Origin: Aphelenchoides besseyi
Lineage: Eukaryota; Nematoda; Chromadorea; Rhabditida; Aphelenchoididae
NCBI GenBank assembly: GCA_024699855.1
Contig: JAMPIQ010000001.1
Location: 8,556,001-8,620,000, forward strand
DNA length: 64,000 nt
Direction: 5' to 3'
The notes below the pieces were generated by a model. That model ran no database searches, was not told the origin of the DNA, and saw only the letters and a program-made list of their open reading frames with translations. The position numbers and the translations under genes were made by a program. This document shows, piece by piece, positions 10,440-20,261 of this stretch; positions within the stretch are counted from its first letter, which is position 1, and the number at the start of each line of letters is the position of its first letter.

Positions 10440-12349
10440 ATGTGTTCAATTCACTACAAGTTTCGCGCTCTAGTCGCCTACAAAACTTTGAATTTCGACG
10501 AACTTAACGTCAGTGTTGAGGACTTGAAATGGAAGATTTTCGAAACCGAGAATCTAAATCCCGAAAATACCGATCTCAAAGTTCAGAATTCGCACACAAA
10601 ACGGGAATATTCAACAGGCGACATCATACCCAGGAACTCTTCACTTATCATCATTCGTATGCCGCGGCAAGATGGACCTAAGATATCGAAAGTTCAGTAA
10701 GCGACTTTATTGTTGTCCGTGCACTTCAATTGCTTTCAGAGACACTTCAACGTCCGGAATTGTCTCCAAAAATGCTGCAGCGGCTCCCGACTTCAGTTTC
10801 ATACAAACGGTAACTATTGATCCAAAAATTTTATTCGATTTGGTTTTCAGGAAGATTTTGCGAAAATGAGTGAAGAAGAACGAATCAAACATGTCAAACA
10901 AGTTTCATTTCAAAAATACGATCCGTCAACGTAAGATCGAAGTTATGATCAAATAAGCTTAATTTTGCTTTCAGATACTCACGCAAACCAACCAGCTCCG
11001 CTTACAATCAACCACCTCCTCCATCGTAAGTGCTTTGAATTGAACAAGCTAACTCAAGTGCTCGTTTTCAGATACATCTGCAATCGCTGTGGTCGAAATG
11101 GACACTGGCACAAGAACTGTCCAATGGTAACTTCATGTTTTGATTCAAACAAAACGTTTGTTTATCACGGATCCGCAATTTCCTGTTTTATTTCTTCGTT
11201 TTTTTCCATTTCAATGTTTTTTGTTAAACATTGGAGTGATTACGATGCCAAACAAATTAAAATAAAACAAACAAACCGGAACTTCCGGATGTTCTTTGTT
11301 GACTAAGACCCGAATTACGACTGTCAAATAGCGCACAAACTCTATGGGCCGTACGATTTTGCCAAACAGACGTTGACCACACGGTCGCTTTAGGTTTGAT
11401 TACGAGTCGTTATTGTTGGGTGAATAGGCTCGCCACTGTTGAGTAAATGAGTTATGCGCATAAGAATAAAATTTTCCATCACAAAACAGCAGATCGTATG
11501 GCCCTTTTGTTGTAGTAAACGCGCGAAAATAAAAATTTTAGGCTAACATTAAACGGACCACTGGCATTCCAATGGAAGAACTGGTGGAGACAACGGCTGA
11601 TGATCCCTATGCAATGCTTCATCCATCAGGCAAGTACATGGTTCAGAAGATGCACTTGAAGGCTCGACAAGAATCGAAGGCAAAAGCACCGCTGCCATTC
11701 GCAACGTCTGCAACGTCCGCAACGTCCACAACGTCCGTAACGTCCACAATCTCCACAAGTTCCCCAAAGATTTCCGACGAACCTTCACCACCACAACAAC
11801 CGACTGTCATCAAAGAAGATGTACTCCCGACTCTTCAAGAAAATGCTAAAGACATTCTCAGCTTGTAAGTTGAATTATTCTTAAAATTTGATGTTTGTGA
11901 TTTTAGGGTACCGGACTATAACGCTGACATCTTCCAACCAATTGCTACTATCGATCCTGTCACTGGACAGTTGTCCAACGCCTCAAACCACCACTCATCT
12001 AAACGTCGTAGTTCCGCAAGTTCTGGCAAACGCCATCGTCGTTCTCCGTCGCCGTCTTCAAGTCGTAAGTCTTCGAAGCATCGCAAATCGTTGAAACACG
12101 AGAAATCGTCGAAACATGACAAATCGTCGAAGAAACACAAAAAATCGTCGAAAGAACGAAAAATTAAAAAGGAGAAGACCATTGAAGAAGAACCCGAGGG
12201 TAAATTGAGCAATTTTAAATTGAGTAATTTGTTTATTTCCAGAAAACAAGCAGCCAACAACTAAACGGATCAATGAACCGATGGAACAAGATGAATACGA
12301 AATTGACTCGCTGATCAAGGAGATCGAAACGGAAACAATCAAAAAATGA
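10440..12349 (+). CDS. RBBP6-like DWNN/zinc-knuckle protein without RING
   Basis: RBBP6 proteins (yeast Mpe1) join the pre-mRNA 3'-end cleavage machinery and in animals also act as ubiquitin ligases. Residues 1-80 form the DWNN ubiquitin-like domain (MCSIHYKFRALVAYKTLNFD, ending near LIIIRMPR). A CCHC zinc knuckle follows (CNRCGRNGHWHKNC), then the conserved IKRTTGIPMEEL segment and a GKYMV piece, as in human RBBP6. In other members the RING finger follows at once. Here that place holds a Thr/Ser-rich repeat and then a Lys/Ser-rich tail (KSSKHDKSSKKHKKSSKERK), and no Cys/His RING ligands are seen. Seven or eight exons are needed. The intron at about 11130-11541 is unusually long for this locus and was checked for Cys-rich coding without success. 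Confidence 0.9.
11699..11760 (+). repeat. 9-base coding minisatellite in RBBP6 homologue
   Basis: About six copies of a 9-base unit close to CAACGTCCG/A run in frame and encode a Thr-Ser-Ala/Thr repeat. They occupy the place where a RING finger would be expected in RBBP6 proteins. The unit length keeps the frame whatever the copy number. Confidence 0.8.
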
Positions 12350-12411
12350 ATACCCAACTTTTTTAAAACTACTGTTGTCTTTAATTTATGATTAGATATA
12401 AAGCTCTAGAT

Positions 12412-13448
12412 TTACATTGTTTTTGGCTTTTGAGCATAAATATCAATTACCACAGCAATCATTTGAGAAGAATAATTGTAGAGTTTGACAATAAGCGGTA
12501 CCACAACACACTGATGGCAAATCGCACATATTCGATAGAATCGTCCCGCGAAAGGGTCACTGACAGCCGGACAAATAATGCAATTCAAGTTAACGCTTGT
12601 AAGAAGACTGATAGGCTGTAGGAATAGGAAGTGGTACAAAATGATGATTGACATCGAGAAAATAGGCCAAGCGGGATTTGAAGTCGATTCCGGAATGAAG
12701 GCTCCTTCTAAAGCCATCAAGTACAGCGGAATCAGAACGATGAGCAAATGCTGGACGTAATAGATTAGAACCTCGCCAATTATCTGCAATTTTTGATAAT
12801 TAACAAACGAAGTGCAACTCACCAACCGAGTATTTAGGATTGGGAAAGCGATAGCAATTAAAGCTCCGGGACAAGTGTACAATGTGAATCGAAATATTTG
12901 TGTTGTCATCGGGTGATCATCAGGCATTTTGAGCAGCAGAAGTTGCAGAGATGTTGTAATGTGACAGGGATTCAAAAAAAAGATACCCGTCCTATAAAAA
13001 AAATCATATGAAAGATCGATTGTGCTAAGAAATACCTTGTTATTGTCTTGTAAATAAGTTCAATAAAGAAGATAATCGCGTAGAAGTTGAAAACATAGCG
13101 ACGATGTGGCAGTTCGACAGTTCCGGCACCCGGTATCTTGTTCACCGGTAATGAAGAGGCCAAACGTTCGCGAACTTCCGCTGTAATTTCACTTCCATTT
13201 TCTTTTGTTTTGTTCGGATACTCAAGATGCGATATGGTTACATAAACAGCGTAAAGACTCAATGGAACAAAAAAGGCGGTTTCAACAATCTTTTGCCAGT
13301 GCGGTAAAAACTGTGTTAAGGTGATAAAAAAACGTCTCAATCGAAAACATACGTTAACGCAGTCATGACCGCCGTTGCCCGGAATCGAGTGGTTTACACC
13401 GGCCAACGTGAACTCATGGAGTGCGCGTCCAATGAAGCCGGCGATCAT
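12412..13448 (-). CDS. TMEM164: TMEM164 homologue
   Basis: TMEM164 is a multi-pass ER/Golgi membrane protein reported in mammals as an acyltransferase that makes ether phospholipids. The model starts at ATG 13448, since an in-frame stop lies just upstream. Matching blocks, in order: GNGGHDCVN near the N-terminus; a PHRRYVFNFYAIIFFIELIYK segment; FFLNPCHITTSLQLLL; CPGALIAIAFPILNTRL; EVLIYYVQHLLIVLIPLYL; YHFLFLQPISLLTSVNLN; and CPAVSDPFAGRFYRI. The NPCH segment has the Cys and His proposed for acyl transfer. Introns are short; one splits the HDCVN/FLPHW junction and another falls just before GIFFLNPCH. Length (about 310 residues) and order match the human protein. Confidence 0.92.
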
Positions 13449-14965
13449 CAGCAATCAGAAACAGTCGACGATCAATTTTTGTTCAAGTATAAGCGAACAA
13501 ATTAAAGTTCAGCTAAAAATGAACTTGTGAGCTCAAGATGACACAAAAAATGCTCTCGGAACATAAATCACCCTTAAGTGATTGACTACAAATCGGTAAG
13601 AACAATTAAAAGCAAGGTTTCTAAGTTTTCGGTTAAAACTAAGAGACGTGAAACCAATTGCGTATTGTGGAACGTATTAGTTACTCTGAAAATACAAACG
13701 TCCAAAAATAAAATTCCGCCGTCCATGACCACTGTGTCTTAGCAGTGTTGACGTAAAAGTTTATGGCCATAGAACCAAAAATACGAACGTTCGGTTGGTC
13801 GAATGCTCTTAAAATCTCTTGAGTTTACGCTGAGTTCATTGTTTTTGTTATTGAATAGATGGCGAATAACAAAAAGTTTACACGAAAATCTCTTTGCAAC
13901 AAATTTGAATGCGCACAAACAAACAAATGAGTTAAAAAGCGAAAAGAAGGACAAGTTTGCGACGAGCAAATTGACAATTCCCTGGTTACTAAGAACCAAT
14001 TTACCGCCTTCACGTACATTAGCATCGCCCTTTGCAGGTGTTTTTGTGCGCTCCGTAGACCTTTAAACTCTTCGTGAATTGCCCTCGACATATGGCTTCC
14101 AACGGCAGTAAAAATAAGCCTTCGCATTTGTTTAAACATCGAAATTCTCGATTAATGAAGGGCGGAAGCGTTTGGTAGTGAGTGAAAGCAGCTTTGGAAG
14201 TGCAAATATCCGCTTCGATACGAAGTGCGAGACCGAAATTTAAGGTCGACAGGCTGTGGTCTCGTTCTTTATCCATCCACAGAAACAAAATCGGTCGTTA
14301 GAATTTGAACTTTAATCGCTGAACGACTTTTCCGAAAAAGTCTTAGTCAATAACGACAAACGTACCTATTATCTCCTGAGGTATGGTTTTTAGTTAACGA
14401 AAAGTAATCCACAGACGAAAATTGCAACGTTTTACGACCACCAGATTTCGCTCTACGGTGTTAGAGAACGAAATGAGCAAAAGGCGAAGAAATTGCCAAA
14501 ACCGGCGACCTTTTCGTCCCACTTTTTGTTCGCTAATGTTCGTCGTTTAACATGCCGGAGCATCAAAAAACAGAAGTTATATGCGCATAGCCTTTACTGG
14601 TCATTGCATGACCAGCGATCATGTTTTAAAAAATAAGAGGAATCGGGATAAAGAACAACGGAAATCGAATTTCCTCGCGGATTCTCCAGTTGCTTTGATA
14701 CAAAAACCAAGTGGAAGAGACGCGTAACTTCAGCTGCCGAAAAACTAGCAGCTGAAAGACTCAAGTGCTGAAGAAAACATTTCAATGGATATTCAAAACA
14801 ATCTAACATTTGTTTTCAAAGGCTTATGAGTGTAGTGTACGGTAACAAAAAGTTTGAATTGTAGTGGAAAATCTATGAGTAGAAACTTTGCACCTTTTAA
14901 TCGGAATGCTGACGTCCTGGCCGCTCTTTTTACCGCGGTTACTGAACGAGAATTGCGATTTAAGA
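13449..14965. other. intergenic, nothing recognised
   Basis: This 1.5-kb gap lies between divergent genes (TMEM164 and LCMT1 homologues). The short open frames overlap on both strands and show no domains. I see no tRNA-like or transposon-like structure. It probably contains the two promoters. Confidence 0.45.
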
Positions 14966-16183
14966 ATGGAGGCGGAAGCAAATTTGGGAGACAATCAATT
15001 AGGATCGTCGATCAGCATGAGAAGGCGATCGGCCTCCGTATCCGATGACTACAGTGTTCAGAAAACGAACGACGATGCGACGGAGAGTAAATTTTCCGCT
15101 GTTAAGGTTTGATTTTGTTTTGATTTCAATTTAATTTACGCATTCAGGCGGGATATTGGGAAGACAAGTTTCTGCAGAATTTCATTGTTAATCCATCGCA
15201 CATTCATCGACGAGCTCCGGAGATCCTGCGCGGTTATTGGGCACGACATGCGGCTTTTGAGTTGCTGTTGGCCAAAGCGTTGAAGGTAAAAAAGCTTAAG
15301 CTTTCTTTTAGTTTTTGTGTTTTAGATTACCGGACCAAAAACCCAAATCGTGAACTTGGGAGCCGGATTTGACACCCTGTACTTTCGTTTGCGTGAACGA
15401 AACGTTCCGTTTTCTAAATTCGTTGAAATCGACTTCAGTTCGGTGACCGCAAAGAAGATCAAACTGATAAGTAAGAATAGCGATCTTCTTCAGTTCTTCA
15501 CAACACCAAGTAAGTTTAACAAGTTGCTTCTTTTGGTATGTTGTATTTCAGTCAAAGAAGACCATCACAGCGATTTGCACGGCTTAGACTATCATTTGTT
15601 GGGTGCTGATTTGCGACAGAAATCGGAATTCTGGTCGAAACTAGAGCTGGCTGAATTGGATTATAGTTTGCCCACAATATTCTTAGCCGAGTGTGTTTTT
15701 ATCTACATGGATCAACAGCGTTGTGATGAACTATTGGGATCGATTGCCCAACGCTTCGAAAACTGTGCGTTAATCAATTACGAGCAGGTTAATTAGAAAA
15801 TCGTTTTCATAGCTTTGTTTTCAAGGTTAACATGTCCGATAAGTTCAGTTCAGTAATGCAATCGAGTCTTCAAGAACGTGGCATCTTGCTTCCCGGCCTA
15901 CCGTCATGCTTGTCGTTGGAGACCCAAAAACAACGATTTCTCAACGCCGGTTTCTCTCAGATCGGAGCTTGGACAATGCAAGAATTGTACGCTCAGCATT
16001 TCGATAGTAACGAGATACAAAGGTTGATTAACACAAATCGAACATTCGTTTAATTTGTATTTCAGAATCGAGTCACTGGAACTATTGGACGAACGTGAGT
16101 TGTTAAGTCAACTTCTCGAACACTACTGCATTGTAATTGCCGTGAAGTCGTCGTCCGATGCATTATATGGTCTCTTAAGTTAG
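14966..16183 (+). CDS. LCMT1: leucine carboxyl methyltransferase 1
   Basis: LCMT1 is a cytosolic, SAM-dependent enzyme that methylates the C-terminal leucine of the PP2A catalytic subunit and so favours holoenzyme assembly. The N-terminus is Ser/Arg-rich (SMRRRSASVSDDYSVQKTND). Then come YWEDKFLQNFI, RRAPEILRGYWARHAAF, the SAM-binding strand and loop IVNLGAGFDTLYFRL, the acidic strand FSKFVEIDFSSV, the LAECVFIYMDQQ motif, a NYEQVN element and the C-terminal sheet ending SSSDALYGLLS. Six exons are separated by introns of about 40-50 bases. All expected SAM-pocket segments are present, so the enzyme should be active. Total length is about 340 residues, normal for the family. Confidence 0.94.
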
Positions 16184-16367
16184 ATATTTGCTCAATATAT
16201 TCCTACATTACAACTAAGTATTTTTGTACCAAGATATCAATCGCTTTGTTTGTTTTATCGCAGCCATAAACGATCTGAATGCTAGTCTTAAGTTGTATGA
16301 AATTCGGTTTCACAGCCGATAACTACTTCTGTTTGTGTTTTTTTAATGCTTAGCAATTGTATTTAAG

Positions 16368-16952
16368 ATGGCAAATCAGATGAATAAGTGGCGTGTTGAT
16401 TTGTACGGTGGAAATCAACGCTCGGTGGCACGGGCTCACGATGTCGGAAACAACAATCCGCCGGGCTTTAATCCTGCATACGCTCAAAATGCTCAACACG
16501 TTGAACGTAATCAACAAGATCAACAACAACGTCAACATTTGATGTCCAGACGAGCGTGGGATATGGCACTTCAACCGGTAAAATCATTGCCAATGAACAT
16601 GATTATGATGTACATGTCCGGAAATACGATCTCAATCTTTCCAATCATGATGGTCGCCATGATGGCTTGGCGTCCAATCAAAGCGATTATGTCAGTGAAT
16701 ACGGCGTTTAAGCCGTTGGAGGTAAATTTTTGTTGTTATACTTCAAATCAACAATACTTTCAGTCCGAATACGTGGGACATTTGATTATCCACAAAATCA
16801 TTTTTGCTCTTGGAAACATGGCAGCAATTGCTCTTGCCGTCTACAAATGTCATACCATGGGACTGTTGCCAAATCACGCATCTGATTGGTTGGATTTCGT
16901 TCCGCCGGCTGAACGAATGCAGTTCGTACTCACCGGCGACACATTTTTGTAG
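16368..16952 (+). CDS. EMC4: ER membrane complex subunit 4
   Basis: EMC4 is a small subunit of the EMC, which inserts tail-anchored and multi-pass proteins into the ER membrane. Two exons are joined by a short intron (GTAAAT...TTTCAG, about 16722-16763). Recognisable blocks are NKWRVDLYGG at the N-terminus, RRAWDMALQPVKSLPMN, the first hydrophobic stretch MIMMYMSGNTISIFPIMMV, AWRPIKAIMSVNTAFKPLE, and a second hydrophobic segment ALGNMAAIALAVYKCHTMGL followed by LLPNHASDWLDFV. The Gln/Asn-rich linker is longer than in mammals. AATAAA follows the stop by about 30 bases. Confidence 0.95.
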   Translation: MANQMNKWRVDLYGGNQRSVARAHDVGNNNPPGFNPAYAQNAQHVERNQQDQQQRQHLMSRRAWDMALQPVKSLPMNMIMMYMSGNTISIFPIMMVAMMAWRPIKAIMSVNTAFKPLEVNFCCYTSNQQYFQSEYVGHLIIHKIIFALGNMAAIALAVYKCHTMGLLPNHASDWLDFVPPAERMQFVLTGDTFL

Positions 16953-18617
16953 TCTAATTTCGGTGTTTCACTTTAATTGAATAAACAACACCTTTACCAC
17001 CAGTTTCCTTCGACCTTTTACATTGAATTCAACTGAAGCAAAAGAGATTCCGAAGAAGTCTTCCGACCGCCGAGTTTCTTTTGCTCTGTAAACCGAATTT
17101 TCAATTGAGAAGTTGGCTGTCAAACCTTTTTCTTGGCATTCGCTTTTTATTTTGCGTCTTCTGCGTGTCGGTCTCCGCAGACGGACGGCCATTTTCCGGC
17201 CCTTTACTGCCGTCTAATCGCTAAAGCAAAGCGCATCTCAATTTCTCGCATCGAACCGCCGTCCCACAGCAAAAAGAAAACGGGAGCATATCGCGACGAG
17301 GACACAAATCAAATTTTACACTTTCTCTCGCGCTTTCTCTCTTCCCACCTTTACGTCTGTTTCCCCAACGGCGCAAAGGAACGTTTTCATAAAACTCGTG
17401 ACTTTCATTTACTTCGTTTATTACTTCTTGCTCGATGTCTTTTTGCGCGTTAATTTCACTCGTCGCGCAACTAAACGTGAAATTTCGATGAACGAGTTCT
17501 GGAAACGGACGTTTTTTTGCAGATTCGGCCGAGCGTGACGTTTGTCATGATCTCGAATGTCAATCAGAGGACACGAACAAAACCGGCGGTTATGATGTTC
17601 CGGTGGCTTTGCATCGGCTGGACGCTCAAGTGAGAGGTGATGTTGGTGAGTGAAATTCGAAACGATTTTTGAGCAAAATCTGCGGCCGATCTTTTTTCGG
17701 TCTCGTCATTCGAGTTAATTGCCAGCAACCCGGTGGCAGTTATTGTACGATCTTTTGCTGTCCATTTTAATTGCAACTTCCTTTCTTGAGGTTCTGACAT
17801 TTAAACTCAAAGGTCAATAACAACTTTTTACGTGGAATTTAGTTTGAAGATAAGCTTACTTTACAGTCAACAACTGCGCTTTGTGCCGTTGAGATTTGTC
17901 TTATGTTTTCGGAAGTAGCGGGCTTCTTGTTGAACGGTGGGCAAAAGACGGTCATTTTATTAGTTGTGACCCAGAAAGGCTCATGGCCAAAGAAGGGAAG
18001 ACAGAAGAGAGCTGTGAAGGAACACGGGTCATTAGTGCCCAAAAGCATGCTCGCCAAATGGCTTTTTGTCTTCGGTCTTTCCAACTGCGACATTTTCGTT
18101 TGAGTGTCTTCGGGCTGAAACGATAAATTTTAAGCTTTTGAAGAACCTTAAGTCTGTTGGCACTTCCGCAATCTGTAATTATTCTCACCTCACACTGTCA
18201 TTTAACACAGTGTAATAGCAGTGGCGACTTTTTGTCTATGGTTGACTCAGAACTGTAACTGTCAAATGATGTTGAATGCAATTCGATATCATCATGATTA
18301 TCTTTGAGTCTGGCTCTCAACTTGAGTGCTCTCCTAAGCCGTTTATTATAAAGGGGTTGGCGGTTCAAATAAACTACCATGCGGTTTCTTTCGTGGAAAT
18401 TAAGTTGAGTGCGAAATGTTGTAACACGCTTCTTGGGTTTATGATTTATGACCGAAAGTCTTTAAATCCGAAGAAAAACCGAGAGCTCTTTCCGCACGTT
18501 TCCGCTCTTCACTTCTGGAGCTTAGTTTTGTTGTCGAGTGGATTTACAACCAATAAGTTCACTTGTTTTAGTAAAAAAACTACGATGGACAAGCGGGATT
18601 AACATCGGACCGAGTTG
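16953..18617. other. intergenic, nothing recognised
   Basis: This is 1.66 kb with no family-like coding frame on either strand. The open frames at 17564-18188 overlap antisense partners and lack motifs. A CTTGTTTTAG acceptor-like site lies about 45 bases before the next ATG. Confidence 0.45.
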
Positions 18618-19024
18618 ATGGGATTCTCTAACGGAATGTTCAAACGGTAATCATAGAATCAGAATACAAATTCAACGTTTGTTCTAGATTACGCCTCTCA
18701 ACTAAACGTCGACGAAACGAGACAATCAAGAGCGAAAGTTTGCCGGAAACAGAAGAACTGAACGAAGAGATTCCGACTTGTATTCCCGTTCAAGCCATTA
18801 TTCGTGTTTGTCAACTGCAACTGAAAATTTGCACCAAGTTGTTTGAAATCGCTCCATCGAACAAACCGCTTCGACGACAACCGAAATCTTTGAAGCAAAT
18901 TGCCGGAGTTAAAATCATGCAGCCTCTCCGTTCTCCCGATTCGCTTCAATGGCGTCGAGGCGCCGTTGAACGACTGCGTGGTATTCTGCCAAACGACTTA
19001 GTCAACTTCCTTCACAATCAATGA
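18618..19024 (+). CDS. small protein with SOCS-box-like C-terminus
   Basis: Two exons split by a 42-base intron (GTAATC...TTCTAG) encode about 120 residues. The N-terminus is basic (LRLSTKRRRNETIKSE), then acidic, then a helical middle (VQAIIRVCQLQLKICTKLFE). The last 50 residues contain SLKQIAGVKIMQPLRSPD and RLRGILPNDLVNFLHN, resembling the SOCS-box pattern of SLxxLxRxxIR followed by LPxxLxxYL, which recruits Elongin B/C and a Cullin. No substrate-binding domain is attached, so it would be either a bare adaptor or a misread unrelated protein. That the frame is coding is fairly sure; the SOCS assignment is an inference. Confidence 0.6.
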
Positions 19025-19188
19025 ATTTTGATTTCACTACTCTTTACGGTGCTATTCTTAGGAAGCTCTTTTGGTAATAAACAAATTGTAATTACACCTG
19101 TTGACTTGATGACTTCATTGGTCAGAAGACCGCAATCGATATTTCACTTGTGTTTCTGTTCGTTGACCTACTAGTTTAGTCGATAACA

Positions 19189-19906
19189 ATGCGGGATTTG
19201 TTAGTTGTCCTTATTTTCGTTTCTGCGGTTTACACGACTGTTGCTCAAGAAAAGAAAACGTGAGTTATGGCCTCTGCTTCAAATTAACTCAATCAATTTG
19301 CAGAACAACAACAGGACCAGTTCGTTGTTATGTTTGCAATTCATTGAATTCCGGCCAACAGAATTGCTCTTCAAGCGATGAAAACGAATTGAAACCGTTC
19401 CTGAAGGTGCAAATCAAACTGCTGAATTCGAACTAACCGACTTGTTTAGACGTGTCCGAAGATCAACGAAGGTCAATTGGTTGGTCGAACTGCAACTTCG
19501 TGTCGCAAAATTCTTCAAGAAGTCCACGATCAAGAAGGAGTCATTCGTGAATGGTGAGTTCGTTTAAATCGATCACTAAAAATTTTTGTTTCAGCGCTTA
19601 CACTGGAGAGGTAAACAGTCGAATTGCTCGGCACCTTATCTAACGAATTTTAGGACGAACTCGATGGCAAACGTCGGATCGGTAACAAAGATAAGTGCAT
19701 TTCTAAGATGATAGTTTAACGATTTTTTTCACGAATCATCTTGTATCTCTACCAGTGCTTTAACGAAGACGTAAGTTCAAACTTTTTCATTTGCAATTCG
19801 AATTTGAATTTAGGACAAACCGTGCAACGAGGCTTCGAGTATGAATATCGTTGTCACATCGATTGTTAGTGCCGTTGTCATGCTCGTTAGTACTCCTCTT
19901 CTCTAA
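19189..19906 (+). CDS. Ly6/Sleepless-type GPI-anchored protein
   Basis: This looks like a small secreted three-finger (uPAR/Ly6, Quiver/Sleepless) protein attached to the outer membrane face by GPI; fly and worm relatives tune ion channels and receptors. Seven small exons give about 150 residues. Residues 1-19 form a signal peptide (MRDLLVVLIFVSAVYTTVAQ). The Cys pattern begins RCYVCNSLNSGQQNCSS, continues through KTCPK, TSCRK, RECAYTG and DKCIS, and ends with CFNEDDKPCNEAS, where the final CN pair is typical of the fold. The last 20 residues are hydrophobic (VVTSIVSAVVMLVSTPLL), as needed for GPI addition. Polyadenylation probably uses the GAATAAAC downstream. The intron before CFNED has the non-standard donor GTTTAA, so that junction is less sure. 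Confidence 0.8.
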
Positions 19907-20151
19907 TCGTCACTACGGATTGTTTGCTGCATAATTCGTTTTAGTGTTTGATACTTGCTAAATCCTTCTTGTTTTCACTGCTACCCTTAGGTTGAATAAA
20001 CAAACGTCCTAACAAAACTGATGGATGTATTCACAAATGAATGTAAGACAGTTGTTCGGGATAGTCAGTTTGAGTACAACATCCTTCTAAGATTGACTTT
20101 CGGAAGTACGTAACTCCGAGTAACCTAACAAGAACTAAACTTGTTTTAGTC

Positions 20152-20223
20152 CATGCGACAAGCGATCGTTGGGCACATTTTCGTTGTACTTATCGCTGAA
20201 ACCTTAGGCGCTACAAAAGACTA
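20152..20223 (+). pseudogene. possible orphan signal-peptide exon of a Ly6-like paralogue
   Basis: After an acceptor-like TTGTTTTAG there is a 23-codon frame beginning MRQAIVGHIFVVLIAETLGA, a plausible secretory leader of the same style as the Ly6-like gene 1 kb upstream. It ends at once in TAA and is followed within about 60 bases by the truncated LINE. It may be the first exon of a tandem paralogue lost when the element inserted. Evidence is slight, because it rests on one short hydrophobic stretch. Confidence 0.3.
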
Positions 20224-20261
20224 ACGTTCAAATGTGAGACCGTGATTTCAGAAAATAAACT

